NCBI RefSeq assembly: GCF_900099775.1
Contig: NZ_FMTM01000012.1
Span: 1-64,000 of the forward strand
Direction of reading: 5' to 3'
Origin: Rhizobium mongolense subsp. loessense
GTDB taxonomy: Bacteria > Pseudomonadota > Alphaproteobacteria > Rhizobiales > Rhizobiaceae
Length of the DNA: 64,000 bases
A model generated the notes under the pieces. The model searched no databases. It saw nothing but the letters and a program-made list of their open reading frames with translations, and was not told where the DNA came from. The position numbers and the translations under genes are program-made. Positions 9,486 through 18,386 of this stretch are shown one piece after another. Within the stretch, counting starts at the first letter, position 1. Every line of letters starts with the position of its first letter.

Positions 9486-9500
9486 AATCTCAAGTTATGC
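9482..9500. promoter_or_regulatory. candidate LysR-type operator overlapping the regulator start codon
   Basis: GCATAA (9482-9487) and TTATGC (9495-9500) form a perfect 6-bp inverted repeat separated by 7 bases, with the T-N11-A spacing of LysR boxes. The left arm contains the LysR start codon (complement of CAT 9483-9485). Placement between the divergent LysR gene and the dehydrogenase gene suits autorepression and co-activation. This is inference from symmetry and position only. Confidence 0.45.
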
Positions 9501-9578
9501 TTCCAGGCATTTTTTTGCAAGATTACAGTTCTGTGCGGCGTTTGTACGGTGACGAAAACCAATACAAAGGAACCCTTC

Positions 9579-12020
9579 ATGCAAACACATGCTCGAGCCG
9601 TTGTCATCGGCGGCGGTTGTGTCGGTGCCGCCATTCTCTATGGCCTTACAAAACGCGGCTGGACCGATGTAGCCCTTCTGGAGCGGACGCAGCTCACGGC
9701 CGGTTCGACATGGCATGCAGCAGGCCTTATTCCTTCCTATGCGCGCAGCATCAATATCGGTCGCATGATTGCAAAGACGATTGAGATCTATGAAGGTCTG
9801 GAGGCGGAAACGGGACAGCATGTCGGTTGGCACAAATGCGGTCAGCTGCGCATCGCCAACACGCGCGACCGTCTTGACGAATACAAAAGCTATATGAGCG
9901 TGGCCGCCGTGCAGGGCATCCGTGCGGAGCTAGTAACACCGCAGGAGGCAAGCGAACTCTGGCCTCTTTTAGAGAACAACAAGCAGATGCTGGCGGCTCT
10001 CTACCACCCCGACGACGGCCACATCGCCCCCGCAGACGTAACCCAGGCCATGGCCAAAGGCGCGCGCGATCGCGGCGCGAAAATCCACCTTAATACCGAG
10101 GTGAAGGGTTTCGAGCGTCTGCCCGGTGGCGAGTGGAAGATCATCACCAACAACGGTGAGATCATCTGTGAGCATATCATTTCCGCAACGGGAAACTACG
10201 CCCGCCAGACCGGCGCAATGCTAGGCCTCGAAATTCCGGCCATTCCGATCCTCCATCAATACTGGATCACCGACGCCGTACCGGAAATCGTCGAGCGTAA
10301 GCGTAAGGGCCTGCCGGAAATGCCGATCCTGCGCGACGAAGGGTTCGAGGGATATCTTCGCGAGGAAGGCGATGGCCTGATGTTCGGACCCTATGAAAAA
10401 ACCGAGCATTTGAAGCTGTTTGCTGAAAATGGCGTTCCCGAATGGTTCGGTGCTGACCTTGTCGAAGAGGATTTCGATGCGGTGGCCTGGAACTGGGAAA
10501 CGGCGATGGAGATGGTGCCCGCACTTGGCCGCGTCGGTATCAAGGCAAATGTGCGTGGCCCGTTCCAGATGACTGCGGATGAATTGCCACTGGTGGGGCC
10601 CGCCTGGGGGCTGGAAAATGTCTGGATCGCCGAAGGTGTTCCCGGCGGCATACTCTGGGGTGGAGCCATCGGCTATTATCTTTCCGAGCGTATCGTCGAA
10701 GGCGCCAACAGCCTCGACACCTCGGAACTCGATCCGCGCCGTTTTGGTGACTATGCCAATAAGGAGTGGACGCGCCAGAAGGTCAAGGAAAGCTGGGGAA
10801 CGCACGCGGAACTTCACTACCCCGGCCAGGACATGCCCGCCGCCCGCCCGCAAAAGACCGCGCCTTCCTATGATCTGCTCTCGAAACATGGTGCTGTCTG
10901 GGGCGTATTGGATGGATGGGAGGTTCCCAACTGGTTCGCTCCCGAAGGCGTCGAGGCAAAGAACCAGAACAGCTGGCGCTGGACCCAAAAAGGGGAATAT
11001 GTCGCCGAGGAGGTGAACGCCGTTCGCACGGCAGTCGGCCTCGTGGAAATGACCCCGATGACGAAGTTCGAGGTTTCCGGCCCCGGTGCGGAAGCCTGGC
11101 TGGATCGCATTCTAGCGAACCGTCTGCCGAAAACGGGGCGTGTGAACCTCAGTCACCATCTCACGAAGAACGGCGGCGTGCAGGCGGAATATGTGGTTGC
11201 CCGGCTCGATGACGGCAGCTTCTACATGATTTCCACCCCTCGCGCGGAGCGCTGGAATTTCGATGATCTCTCGAAGCTTCTGCCCAGCGATAGCAGGGTG
11301 CAGTTGCGCAATGTGAGCAACGAACGCGGATGCTTTACCGTGGTGGGACCAAAGGCGCGCGATGTCCTGCAAAGCATCACCGAACTGGATCTCTCCAACG
11401 AAGCCTTCCCGTGGTTCGGGGTAAAATCGGCAACGGTCGGGCTCGCGACCGACGTGCGAATGCTGCGCGTGAACTATGAGGGCGAGCTTGGCTGGGAACT
11501 ATATCATCCCCTCCCCTACCAGCGGCATCTTCTGGAAGCGATCCTAGCTGCCGGTGAGCCACATGGATTGCGTCTCATCGGATATCATGCCCTGGAGCCG
11601 CTTCGGCTGGAGAAATCCTATCGTGCCATGTATCGCGACATGAACCCTGAACTCACGGCGTGGGAAAGCAGTCTCGATCGTTTCATCAGGCTCGATAAGG
11701 GCGATTTCATCGGTAAGGAAGCGCTGCTGCGCCAGAGGCAAGAGGGCGTGAAGCAGCGCTCCGTAACGATTGCCATCGATACGGAAGGCGCCAGTTCCCT
11801 GATCCACGAAGGTGTGTACCACGACGGCGAGCTGGTGGGATGCATCACCTCCGGAAGCTACGCCTACACGCTTGGACACGATGTCGCTTTCGCGCTTCTA
11901 CCGGTCGAACTTGGAACGCCTGGGACCGAGCTGGAGGTTCCCATTCTCGGTGAGATGCGAAAAGCAAGGGTGATCCCGGAATCGCCCTACGACCCGGAAG
12001 CGCTGCGCGGCCGCATGTAA
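9579..12020 (+). CDS. dimethylglycine/sarcosine dehydrogenase-like FAD oxidoreductase with GcvT domain
   Basis: 813 aa, the length of mitochondrial-type dimethylglycine dehydrogenase. N-terminal FAD-binding Rossmann motif VVIGGGCVGAAILYGL; the flavinylation site context LTAGSTWHAAGLI contains the His that carries covalent FAD in this family. The C-terminal half has the folate-binding aminomethyltransferase (GcvT) fold (VGLVEMTPMTKFEVSGPGAE, then NYEGELGWELY and FIGKEALLRQR). These enzymes oxidatively demethylate an N-methyl amine and transfer the one-carbon unit to tetrahydrofolate, passing electrons to ETF. Start at ATG 9579 (MQTHARAVVIGGG) with AAAGGA upstream. Followed closely by etfB, etfA and purU, which fits this chemistry. 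The actual substrate (dimethylglycine, sarcosine or another methylamine) is not determined. Confidence 0.88.
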   Translation: MQTHARAVVIGGGCVGAAILYGLTKRGWTDVALLERTQLTAGSTWHAAGLIPSYARSINIGRMIAKTIEIYEGLEAETGQHVGWHKCGQLRIANTRDRLDEYKSYMSVAAVQGIRAELVTPQEASELWPLLENNKQMLAALYHPDDGHIAPADVTQAMAKGARDRGAKIHLNTEVKGFERLPGGEWKIITNNGEIICEHIISATGNYARQTGAMLGLEIPAIPILHQYWITDAVPEIVERKRKGLPEMPILRDEGFEGYLREEGDGLMFGPYEKTEHLKLFAENGVPEWFGADLVEEDFDAVAWNWETAMEMVPALGRVGIKANVRGPFQMTADELPLVGPAWGLENVWIAEGVPGGILWGGAIGYYLSERIVEGANSLDTSELDPRRFGDYANKEWTRQKVKESWGTHAELHYPGQDMPAARPQKTAPSYDLLSKHGAVWGVLDGWEVPNWFAPEGVEAKNQNSWRWTQKGEYVAEEVNAVRTAVGLVEMTPMTKFEVSGPGAEAWLDRILANRLPKTGRVNLSHHLTKNGGVQAEYVVARLDDGSFYMISTPRAERWNFDDLSKLLPSDSRVQLRNVSNERGCFTVVGPKARDVLQSITELDLSNEAFPWFGVKSATVGLATDVRMLRVNYEGELGWELYHPLPYQRHLLEAILAAGEPHGLRLIGYHALEPLRLEKSYRAMYRDMNPELTAWESSLDRFIRLDKGDFIGKEALLRQRQEGVKQRSVTIAIDTEGASSLIHEGVYHDGELVGCITSGSYAYTLGHDVAFALLPVELGTPGTELEVPILGEMRKARVIPESPYDPEALRGRM

Positions 12021-12046
12021 CGCGACGATATCAAAAGGAAGACCCG

Positions 12047-12793
12047 ATGAAAATCCTCGTCCCTGTGAAGCGTGTGGTGGACTACAACGTCAAGATTCGC
12101 GTCAAGGCGGATGGTTCAGGCGTTGAGCTTGCCAACGTCAAGATGTCGATGAACCCCTTCGATGAGATTTCCGTCGAAGAAGCCCTTCGCCTGAAAGAAG
12201 CTGGCAAGGCGGAAGAGGTCGTCGTCGTTTCCGTTGGTCCTGCCAAGGCGGAGGAAACACTTCGCACGGCGCTGGCCATGGGTGCGGACCGCGCCATTCT
12301 GATCGAGACCGATGACGCCGTAGAGCCGCTGGCCGTCGCCAAGCTTTTGAAGGGTGTCGTTGAAGCCGAAGCTCCGGGCCTTGTCATCGTCGGCAAACAG
12401 GCCATTGATGACGACAGCAACCAGACCGGCCAGATGCTCGCAGCGCTTCTGGGATGGGGACAGGGCACATTCGCCTCCAAGGTCGAGCCTTCCGACGGCA
12501 AGGTTGCCGTAACCCGCGAAGTGGATGGCGGCTTGCAGACGGTGGAACTGAAGCTTCCCGCCGTCGTCACCACCGACCTTCGCCTCAATGAACCACGCTA
12601 TGCGTCTTTGCCAAACATCATGAAGGCAAAGAAGAGGCCGCTCGACAAGAAGACGCCTGCCGATTTCGGCGTCGATATCGCACCTCACCTCAAGGTCCTG
12701 AAGACCGAGGAGCCTGCAGGTCGCAAGGCTGGCGTCAAGGTTGGTTCGGTGGCCGAGCTCGTATCGAAGCTCAAGGCCGACGGCGTAATTTAA
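12047..12793 (+). CDS. etfB: electron transfer flavoprotein, beta subunit
   Basis: 248 aa with the family start MKILVPVKRVVDYNVKIRVK and the AMP-binding stretch (LVIVGKQAIDDDSNQTGQMLA). It ends with the recognition/anchor region DLRLNEPRYASLPNIMKAKKRP that contacts partner dehydrogenases. Lies 26 bases after the dehydrogenase gene with AAAGGAAG as ribosome binding site. With EtfA it forms the soluble FAD/AMP carrier that takes electrons from the demethylating dehydrogenase to ETF:quinone oxidoreductase, which is not in the window. A plasmid-borne copy is probably dedicated to this pathway. Confidence 0.95.
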   Translation: MKILVPVKRVVDYNVKIRVKADGSGVELANVKMSMNPFDEISVEEALRLKEAGKAEEVVVVSVGPAKAEETLRTALAMGADRAILIETDDAVEPLAVAKLLKGVVEAEAPGLVIVGKQAIDDDSNQTGQMLAALLGWGQGTFASKVEPSDGKVAVTREVDGGLQTVELKLPAVVTTDLRLNEPRYASLPNIMKAKKRPLDKKTPADFGVDIAPHLKVLKTEEPAGRKAGVKVGSVAELVSKLKADGVI

Positions 12794-12817
12794 GAATTCG
12801 GATAGGGAGATTTTATT

Positions 12818-13747
12818 ATGGCCATTCTTCTTCTGGCAGAACACGACAACGCAAACCTTTCCGACCAGACGGCAAAGACACTGACGGCGTCAACACAGAT
12901 CGGCGGGGATGTCACTGTTCTGGTCGCCGGTTCCAACGCCAAGGCTGCTGCTGATGAAGCCGCCAAGCTGTCCGGCGTTTCCAAGGTCTTGCTGGCCGAC
13001 GATGCATCCTATGCAAACCAACTGGCAGAACCGCTCGCTGCATTGCTTGTTTCGCTCAGCGCCTCCTATGACGTTATCATCGCGCCAGCCACGGCATCTG
13101 CCAAGAACGTCCTGCCCCGCGTGGCCGCACTTCTGGATGTGGCGCAGATTTCCGAAATCATCGAAGTCATCTCCGCCGATACGTTCAAGCGCCCGATCTA
13201 TGCCGGTAACGCCATCCAGACCGTACAGGTGAGCGACGCGAAAAAGGTCATCACCGTTCGTACCTCGACCTTTGCTCCGGCACAGGCTGGCGGCTCGGCG
13301 TCCGTTGAAACCGTCGCTGCTGCTGAAAACCCAGCGGTCTCGTCCTTCGTTTCGGATGCTCTTGCATCGTCCGACCGCCCGGAACTGACGTCGGCCAAGA
13401 TCATCATCTCCGGTGGTCGCGCGCTCGGTTCTTCGGAAAAGTTCAAGGAAGTCCTGCTTCCTGTCGCTGACAAGCTGGGTGCAGCCGTTGGCGCCTCCCG
13501 CGCGGCAGTGGATGCCGGTTATGCTCCTAACGACTGGCAGGTCGGCCAGACCGGCAAGGTCGTTGCTCCGCAGCTTTACATCGCCGCAGGCATCTCCGGC
13601 GCCATTCAGCATCTGGCTGGCATGAAGGATTCAAAGGTTATCGTCGCCATCAACAAGGACGAGGAAGCGCCGATCTTCCAGGTTGCCGATTACGGTCTCG
13701 TGGCAGATTTGTTCGACGCGCTACCTGAGTTGCAGCGGAGTTTGTGA
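12818..13747 (+). CDS. etfA: electron transfer flavoprotein, alpha subunit
   Basis: 309 aa. N-terminal ETF fold (MAILLLAEHDNANLSDQTAK) and the C-terminal FAD-binding domain with SGGRALGSSEKF, GASRAAVDAGYAP and QVGQTGKVVAPQLYIAAGIS. Start ATG 12818 follows AGGGAGA. Forms the heterodimer with EtfB from the preceding gene; the FAD sits in this subunit. Confidence 0.95.
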   Translation: MAILLLAEHDNANLSDQTAKTLTASTQIGGDVTVLVAGSNAKAAADEAAKLSGVSKVLLADDASYANQLAEPLAALLVSLSASYDVIIAPATASAKNVLPRVAALLDVAQISEIIEVISADTFKRPIYAGNAIQTVQVSDAKKVITVRTSTFAPAQAGGSASVETVAAAENPAVSSFVSDALASSDRPELTSAKIIISGGRALGSSEKFKEVLLPVADKLGAAVGASRAAVDAGYAPNDWQVGQTGKVVAPQLYIAAGISGAIQHLAGMKDSKVIVAINKDEEAPIFQVADYGLVADLFDALPELQRSL

Positions 13748-13834
13748 TACCCTCGCCCGGCCTTTTTTCAACAACAGAACGGCGAAGACGTGGTCGAGCG
13801 GCACCCGTTCGCTGCGGCCTGAAGGAATGCTTCA

Positions 13835-14719
13835 ATGAAAAGCTATGTGCTGACAGTTACCTGTAAGTCGAAACGCGGTGTTGTTGCGGCTGTTACAGGG
13901 TATCTTGCTGAAAAAGGCTGCAATATCACCGATAGTTCCCAGTTTGACGATCAGGAAACCGGCCTGTTTTTCATGCGGCTGACCTTCATCAGTGAGCAGG
14001 GCGTGGAGCGTGCCGAGTTGGCAAAAGACATCGAGCCGATTGCCACCGCCTTCAGCATGAAGGCGGTGTTCAACGATGGCGACTATCGGATGAAAGTGCT
14101 TCTGATGGTCTCACGCTTCGGCCATTGCCTCAATGATCTTCTCTATCGATGGAAAATCGGCGCGCTGCCAATCGAGATCGTCGGCGTCGTCTCCAACCAC
14201 TTCGATTACCAGAAGGTGATCGTCAACCACGACATCCCCTTCCACCACATAAAAGTCAGCAAGGATAACAAGCCTCAGGCCGAAGCCACACTGATGGATG
14301 TCGTCGAGCAGTCGGGTGCAGAACTCATCGTGCTTGCGCGCTATATGCAGGTTTTATCCGATGCTGTGTGCAAGAAAATGTCGGGCCGCATCATCAATAT
14401 CCACCACTCGTTCCTCCCGAGTTTCAAAGGTGCCAGTCCCTACAAGCAGGCCTATCAGCGTGGCGTCAAGCTGATCGGCGCAACCGCCCATTACGTTACC
14501 GCCGATCTGGACGAGGGCCCGATCATCGAGCAGGATGTTGCCCGCGTCACCCACGCCCAGTCGCCGGACGACTACGTCTCCATCGGTCGCGACGTCGAAA
14601 GCCAGGTTCTTGCGCGCGCTGTCCATGCTCACATCCACCACCGCGTGTTCATGAACGGCAACAAGACGATCGTCTTTCCGCCAAGCCCGGGCTCGTATAA
14701 ATCTGAACGTATGGGCTGA
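13835..14719 (+). CDS. purU: formyltetrahydrofolate deformylase
   Basis: 294 aa: N-terminal ACT domain (YVLTVTCKSKRGVVAAVTGYLAEKGCNI) and a formyltransferase-fold catalytic domain with the Asn-His-Asp set in INIHHSFLPSF and DLDEGPI. Hydrolyses 10-formyl-THF to formate and THF. In the context of the demethylating flavoprotein it would regenerate free THF and discharge the one-carbon unit as formate; purU-like genes are commonly found beside demethylation genes. GAAGGA precedes ATG 13835. Last gene of the module. Confidence 0.92.
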   Translation: MKSYVLTVTCKSKRGVVAAVTGYLAEKGCNITDSSQFDDQETGLFFMRLTFISEQGVERAELAKDIEPIATAFSMKAVFNDGDYRMKVLLMVSRFGHCLNDLLYRWKIGALPIEIVGVVSNHFDYQKVIVNHDIPFHHIKVSKDNKPQAEATLMDVVEQSGAELIVLARYMQVLSDAVCKKMSGRIINIHHSFLPSFKGASPYKQAYQRGVKLIGATAHYVTADLDEGPIIEQDVARVTHAQSPDDYVSIGRDVESQVLARAVHAHIHHRVFMNGNKTIVFPPSPGSYKSERMG

Positions 14720-15296
14720 CTATCCTCCGGGCCAGGAGCGCGAACAGCCAACCATAATCAGGAGGGCTCTAATCTCCGGCGGGCCACCGTTGGGGCTCAG
14801 TGCATGAAAAGTCACTTTACCCTCCACGTTCAGCCTGTGGTGAGCCGGACCCTGAAGAACTAACCTGAGCCAGTCCCTACCGAATTGACAAGCCTCTCAG
14901 AAATCGTCGATCAAAAGAGACTGCCCGGCACGATATGGCAGAGAAATAATATTTAGACTTAGGCACTCGAGGGAAGCGGTGTCATCTGTATCGAGGAGGT
15001 ATCAGACGACCACTACGGCATGGGTGCCGCAGAATAGAAGCAACACTATGGGCTGAGGGGTGGGTTACCACTCCGCGCCTTTCATGCAAACCGAAACGGA
15101 GTCGATCACGAGCCCAAGACAATATTGGCCTTTGCTATCGTCGTACTGGGATTGACGGGATCTGTCATGGCTCAAGAAATCATCCCGTGGATCCTTGTTC
15201 AAATAGCTCAGAATGGCGAGACCTGACTGACCCCCTCCTCTGATTAGCGACAGATAGTCAGACCTTGATGGACAGTGGCGAGAGGAGGACCAGTTG
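14720..15296. other. non-coding stretch, possible gene debris
   Basis: No intact gene. A short frame around 15119-15220 encodes a hydrophobic stretch followed by a signal-peptidase-like VMAQE and then stops; it has no start or ribosome binding site and may be a fragment of an exported protein. Otherwise I see nothing. It marks a junction between the demethylation module and the next catabolic module. Confidence 0.5.
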
Positions 15297-15875
15297 CTAG
15301 TTTTGCTCTAGCCAGCCGTTTCGAAAAACTTTGCTGAGCGCGTCGCGCGTATCATCCTCTGCGAGCGTGGCTCCGCTTGCCCAGGCGATCGCCAGTGCCC
15401 CTAAAAAGATATCCCTGCCGGTCACCTTACGTCCTGCGGCCCCGCTTTGCTGTGCAGCATTCAGTATCCGCTCTGTCGTGGCGGTGACTGCATTACAGGT
15501 AGGGCTTAGGGGAGACTCTTGACGGCAAGCTGCCCTTAACGGCTCGGGCAAGCCCTCATAAGCAACCATCCAGTCTCCCAAAGCTTCAATCCAGCGCTCG
15601 AGCACGCGAGCTGGATCCGACTCCTGTGCTTCGATCTCGGCGCGACGGCGGTCCAATGCTTCATAATGATCGACCAAAAGCGCGGCGAGTAGAGCGTCCT
15701 TATTCGGGAAATGTCGGTAGAGCGTGCCCGGCCCAACCCCGGCCAGCTTGGCGACAGCATCCATCGACACGTCAACACCATTTGTACGAAACGCCTGCCT
15801 TGCCACGTCGAGAATGTGAGCCCGGTTGTGTTGGGCGTCTCTGCGAGGCGCAAACGATTTCGGCAACATTTCCAT
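15297..15875 (-). CDS. TetR-family transcriptional regulator
   Basis: 192 aa from ATG 15875 (MEMLPKSFAPRRDAQHNR). N-terminal TetR helix-turn-helix: ILDVARQAFRTNGVDVSMDAVAKLAGVGPGTLYRHFPNKDALLAAL. The frame is open upstream to 16028, but that would run through the operator region and into the divergent monooxygenase gene, so the short start is preferred. The two near-identical palindromes between the two genes are its probable binding sites, making it an autoregulated repressor of the monooxygenase operon. Confidence 0.88.
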   Translation of the reverse strand: MEMLPKSFAPRRDAQHNRAHILDVARQAFRTNGVDVSMDAVAKLAGVGPGTLYRHFPNKDALLAALLVDHYEALDRRRAEIEAQESDPARVLERWIEALGDWMVAYEGLPEPLRAACRQESPLSPTCNAVTATTERILNAAQQSGAAGRKVTGRDIFLGALAIAWASGATLAEDDTRDALSKVFRNGWLEQN

Positions 15876-15900
15876 ATCTAACCTTTTGACACTTGAACAT

Positions 15901-15946
15901 CGGAGACACTCTCCGTATATGAGAACGGAAGCGGAGATGCTCTCCA
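15901..15946. promoter_or_regulatory. tandem palindromic operators for the TetR repressor
   Basis: Two related dyads: CGGAGA-CAC-TCTCCG (15901-15915, perfect) and CGGAGA-TGC-TCTCCA (15932-15946, one mismatch), with centres 31 bases apart, about three helical turns. Both are directly followed by an AT-rich TATA-containing stretch that could be a -10 region. They lie between the divergent TetR and monooxygenase genes. Dimer symmetry and phasing make them strong candidates for cooperative TetR binding. Confidence 0.7.
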
Positions 15947-15998
15947 TATAAAGTTTACAGAGCTGTTTAACAAGTTGCTCGCCGGGACCGAGGATAGA

Positions 15999-17321
15999 AT
16001 GACGAGACAGATGATAATTGGGATGCATCTGGGCAACGGGTACGGCAACCTCCCCGGCGCCTGGCGCGCATCCTCAGTTGATCCCAAGAGTTATACAAGT
16101 TTCGATGCTAAGGTAAGGCACGCTCAGGCCGCAGAACGGGGCAAGCTCCAGTTCCTTTTCCTTCCGGACGGCCCTACCTATGTTGCAGATATCGCCAATG
16201 AGCCGCCGAACTTCAACCTCGATGTGATGCTCACCTTGGCGGCCGTAGCGCGCGAAACCAGCCGGATTGGTCTCATCGCCACCGGCTCAACGACTTTCAA
16301 CGAACCGTTCAACCTGGCACGCCAGTTTAAAGCGCTGGATATTATGAGTCACGGGCGGACAGGTTGGAACGCTGTCACTTCGAGCGGCGAAGATGTTGCG
16401 GCAAATTACGGAAGACGCCTGCCGTCCAGCTCGGATCGCTATGGACGGGCACATGAGACTGTCCAGCTGGTACAAGCGCTTTGGGGCAGCTGGGGCAAGG
16501 ATGCCTGGGTACACGACAAGGCAACGGGCCGGTTCGCGAATGCCGAACAGGTGGTTCCCATCAACATGGGGGGCGAGTTCGTCGCCGCGCGCGGACCCTT
16601 GCACATTCCGCCTTCCGAGCAGGGGCAACCCGTCATTTTCCACGCCGGCGGCAGTCCAAACGCTATGGACTTCGCTGGCCGTTACGCCAGCGGCGTCATA
16701 GGCGCTGCGTTCACGATTGATCACGCGCACGCACAGCGCGCTGCTTTCCGTGCGGCGGCCGAACGCGCGGGGAGGGATCCGGACGAGCTCAAGTTCTTCG
16801 CCGGGCTGATGACGACGATCGCCTACGATCGACGGGAAGGTCTCGATCGCCGGATTGCATTGAGTGAACGCACCTTTCCTCAGCGGGCGGCGTATCTCGG
16901 TCATATGCTCGGCGTGCGCCTTAATCCTGCTCGGCTCGACGAGCCATTATCGCCCGATCAGTTGGCCAAGGCGCGTCCATCGCCTGGCGATCCACGCTCG
17001 GCGCATGCGCTGAAGGTTGTACGCGAAGGTTGGACTATACGCGACGCTCTTGCACACGGGGTTATCGACTACCATCCGGTCATTGTTGGACCCGCCATAG
17101 AGGCCGCTGACCACATGCAGGAGTGGTTCGAAGCAGAGGCCGTCGATGGCTTCTGGGTTTCCCCGGACATCTATGAGGACGGGATAGACGCCTTCGTCGA
17201 CGGCGTGGTGCCGATCCTGCAGGATCGTGGGTTATTTCATCGAGACTATGACGGCGTTACCCTGCGCGAGCATCTTGGCACTCCCGCACAATACGGAATC
17301 GACCGGCGCGTTACGAAGTGA
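15999..17321 (+). CDS. FMN-dependent monooxygenase, NtaA/SnaA/DszA family (LLM class)
   Basis: About 440 aa. N-terminal MIIGMHLGNGYGNLPGAWR and the following FDAKVRHAQAAERGKLQFLFLPDG match the luciferase-like NtaA/SnaA/DszA/DmoA branch, with ALDIMSHGRTGWNAVTS as the conserved flavin-site segment. These enzymes use FMNH2 from a separate reductase to oxygenate N- or S-containing compounds. Start ATG 15999 has GAGGAT upstream; TTG 15975 is a weaker alternative. The nearest flavin reductase in the window is at 24469-24993. Controlled probably by the divergent TetR protein. Confidence 0.88.
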   Translation: MTRQMIIGMHLGNGYGNLPGAWRASSVDPKSYTSFDAKVRHAQAAERGKLQFLFLPDGPTYVADIANEPPNFNLDVMLTLAAVARETSRIGLIATGSTTFNEPFNLARQFKALDIMSHGRTGWNAVTSSGEDVAANYGRRLPSSSDRYGRAHETVQLVQALWGSWGKDAWVHDKATGRFANAEQVVPINMGGEFVAARGPLHIPPSEQGQPVIFHAGGSPNAMDFAGRYASGVIGAAFTIDHAHAQRAAFRAAAERAGRDPDELKFFAGLMTTIAYDRREGLDRRIALSERTFPQRAAYLGHMLGVRLNPARLDEPLSPDQLAKARPSPGDPRSAHALKVVREGWTIRDALAHGVIDYHPVIVGPAIEAADHMQEWFEAEAVDGFWVSPDIYEDGIDAFVDGVVPILQDRGLFHRDYDGVTLREHLGTPAQYGIDRRVTK

Positions 17322-17367
17322 CGTCAATAACTATCAACAGGCACACATCAATCGAAAGGATATGGAC

Positions 17368-18108
17368 ATGGAAATTGGCATTATCGGCGCTGGAAACATC
17401 GGCGCTACGATTGCGAAAAAACTGGCAGTAGCCGGGCATACGGTCAAGTTGGCAGGCTCGAAAGGGCCGGAAGACGTCCGCGAAAAAGCTGAGGAGATCG
17501 GCACTATTCCGGTCGCCGCTCAGGATGCGGTCAAGGACGTTGAGGCAATTATCCTCTCGATCCCGTTCGCGCAGATCCCTAATGTCGCTGGTCTGTTTGC
17601 ACATGTACCGGCGGACGTCATCGTGATCGACACCGGTAACTACTATCCCTTCCGCGACGGAAACATTGCGGTGATCGATGAGGGCAAGCCGGAAAGCGTC
17701 TGGTCAAGCGAACAGCTTGGTCGGCCGGTGATCAAGGCGTTCAACGCGCTTCTCGCTGAAACGCTTACCAATGGTGGCACCGAAGAGGGCACAGTCAACC
17801 GCATCGCGATCCCTGTCGCGGGCGATGACGCACGTGGAAAAGCGATTGCAAGTAAACTGGTGAACGAAACCGGCTTCGATGCGCTGGATGCCGGAGATCT
17901 CGCAAACTCCTGGCGCCAGCAGCCAGGCACGCCCGCCTACTGCACGGAACTGACGTTGCCCGAACTCAGAGACGCGCTGTCCAAAGCCGACAAGGCGAGC
18001 GCGCCGAAGAACCGCGATGCGCTCATCAAGAGCTTTATGGAAGAGACGTCGCCACTCAGTCACGGGCAAATTGTCGCCCGCAATCGTGAGGTCACTGCTC
18101 CAAAGTGA
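17368..18108 (+). CDS. NADPH-dependent F420 reductase-like protein (Rossmann fold)
   Basis: 246 aa. N-terminal dinucleotide-binding motif EIGIIGAGNIGATIAKKLAV, then VAAQDAVKDVEAIILSIPFAQIPN, the layout of the F420-oxidoreductase NADP-binding domain family (YwnB/FNO-like). The C-terminus contains SWRQQPGTPAYCTEL, shared nearly exactly with the paralogue at 20441. ATG 17368 is preferred because AAAGGA ends seven bases before it; ATG 17362 is too close. Rhizobia lack F420, so a conventional NADP(H) reductase role is more likely. Follows the monooxygenase with 46 bases between. Confidence 0.8.
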   Translation: MEIGIIGAGNIGATIAKKLAVAGHTVKLAGSKGPEDVREKAEEIGTIPVAAQDAVKDVEAIILSIPFAQIPNVAGLFAHVPADVIVIDTGNYYPFRDGNIAVIDEGKPESVWSSEQLGRPVIKAFNALLAETLTNGGTEEGTVNRIAIPVAGDDARGKAIASKLVNETGFDALDAGDLANSWRQQPGTPAYCTELTLPELRDALSKADKASAPKNRDALIKSFMEETSPLSHGQIVARNREVTAPK

Positions 18109-18176
18109 TCCCCTGCGCCGGAGGCCGCGAGCGCCTCCGCCCTCCCGATCATAAATCGAGAGTAAGGTAGCAGACA

Positions 18177-18300
18177 TGTAAATCGGTACCTCCGGCCACG
18201 TAGGAGCTGAGGCGACGCGGCCACTAAAGTTTACCTCGAACACTTCGAGGCCGGTCACAACGCCGGCCGGGACTTCATCGTCAACGTTCGCGGCTTCTTT
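18177..18300 (+). pseudogene. possible remnant of a third F420-reductase-like gene
   Basis: Begins ATG-TAA-ATCGGTACC, where loss of one A-frame position would restore a MKIGT-like start as in the gene at 20441. In shifted frames one can read GTSGHVGAEATRPLK and then HFEAGHNAG, echoing the GxGxxG...AGH pattern of this family. The similarity is short and needs frameshifts, so this is a weak call. Confidence 0.3.
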
Positions 18301-18386
18301 ACGCGGTTTGACTTGCCCCGGGACATACGACGGACGCCGCGGCCACGTTGCGGCAACCTAACGCGCGACAGAAGAGGAAAAGACAA

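Noticed and set aside
15119..15221. Short hydrophobic reading frame ending in VMAQE
   Set aside because: No start codon or ribosome binding site, stops after about 30 residues; at best a gene fragment.
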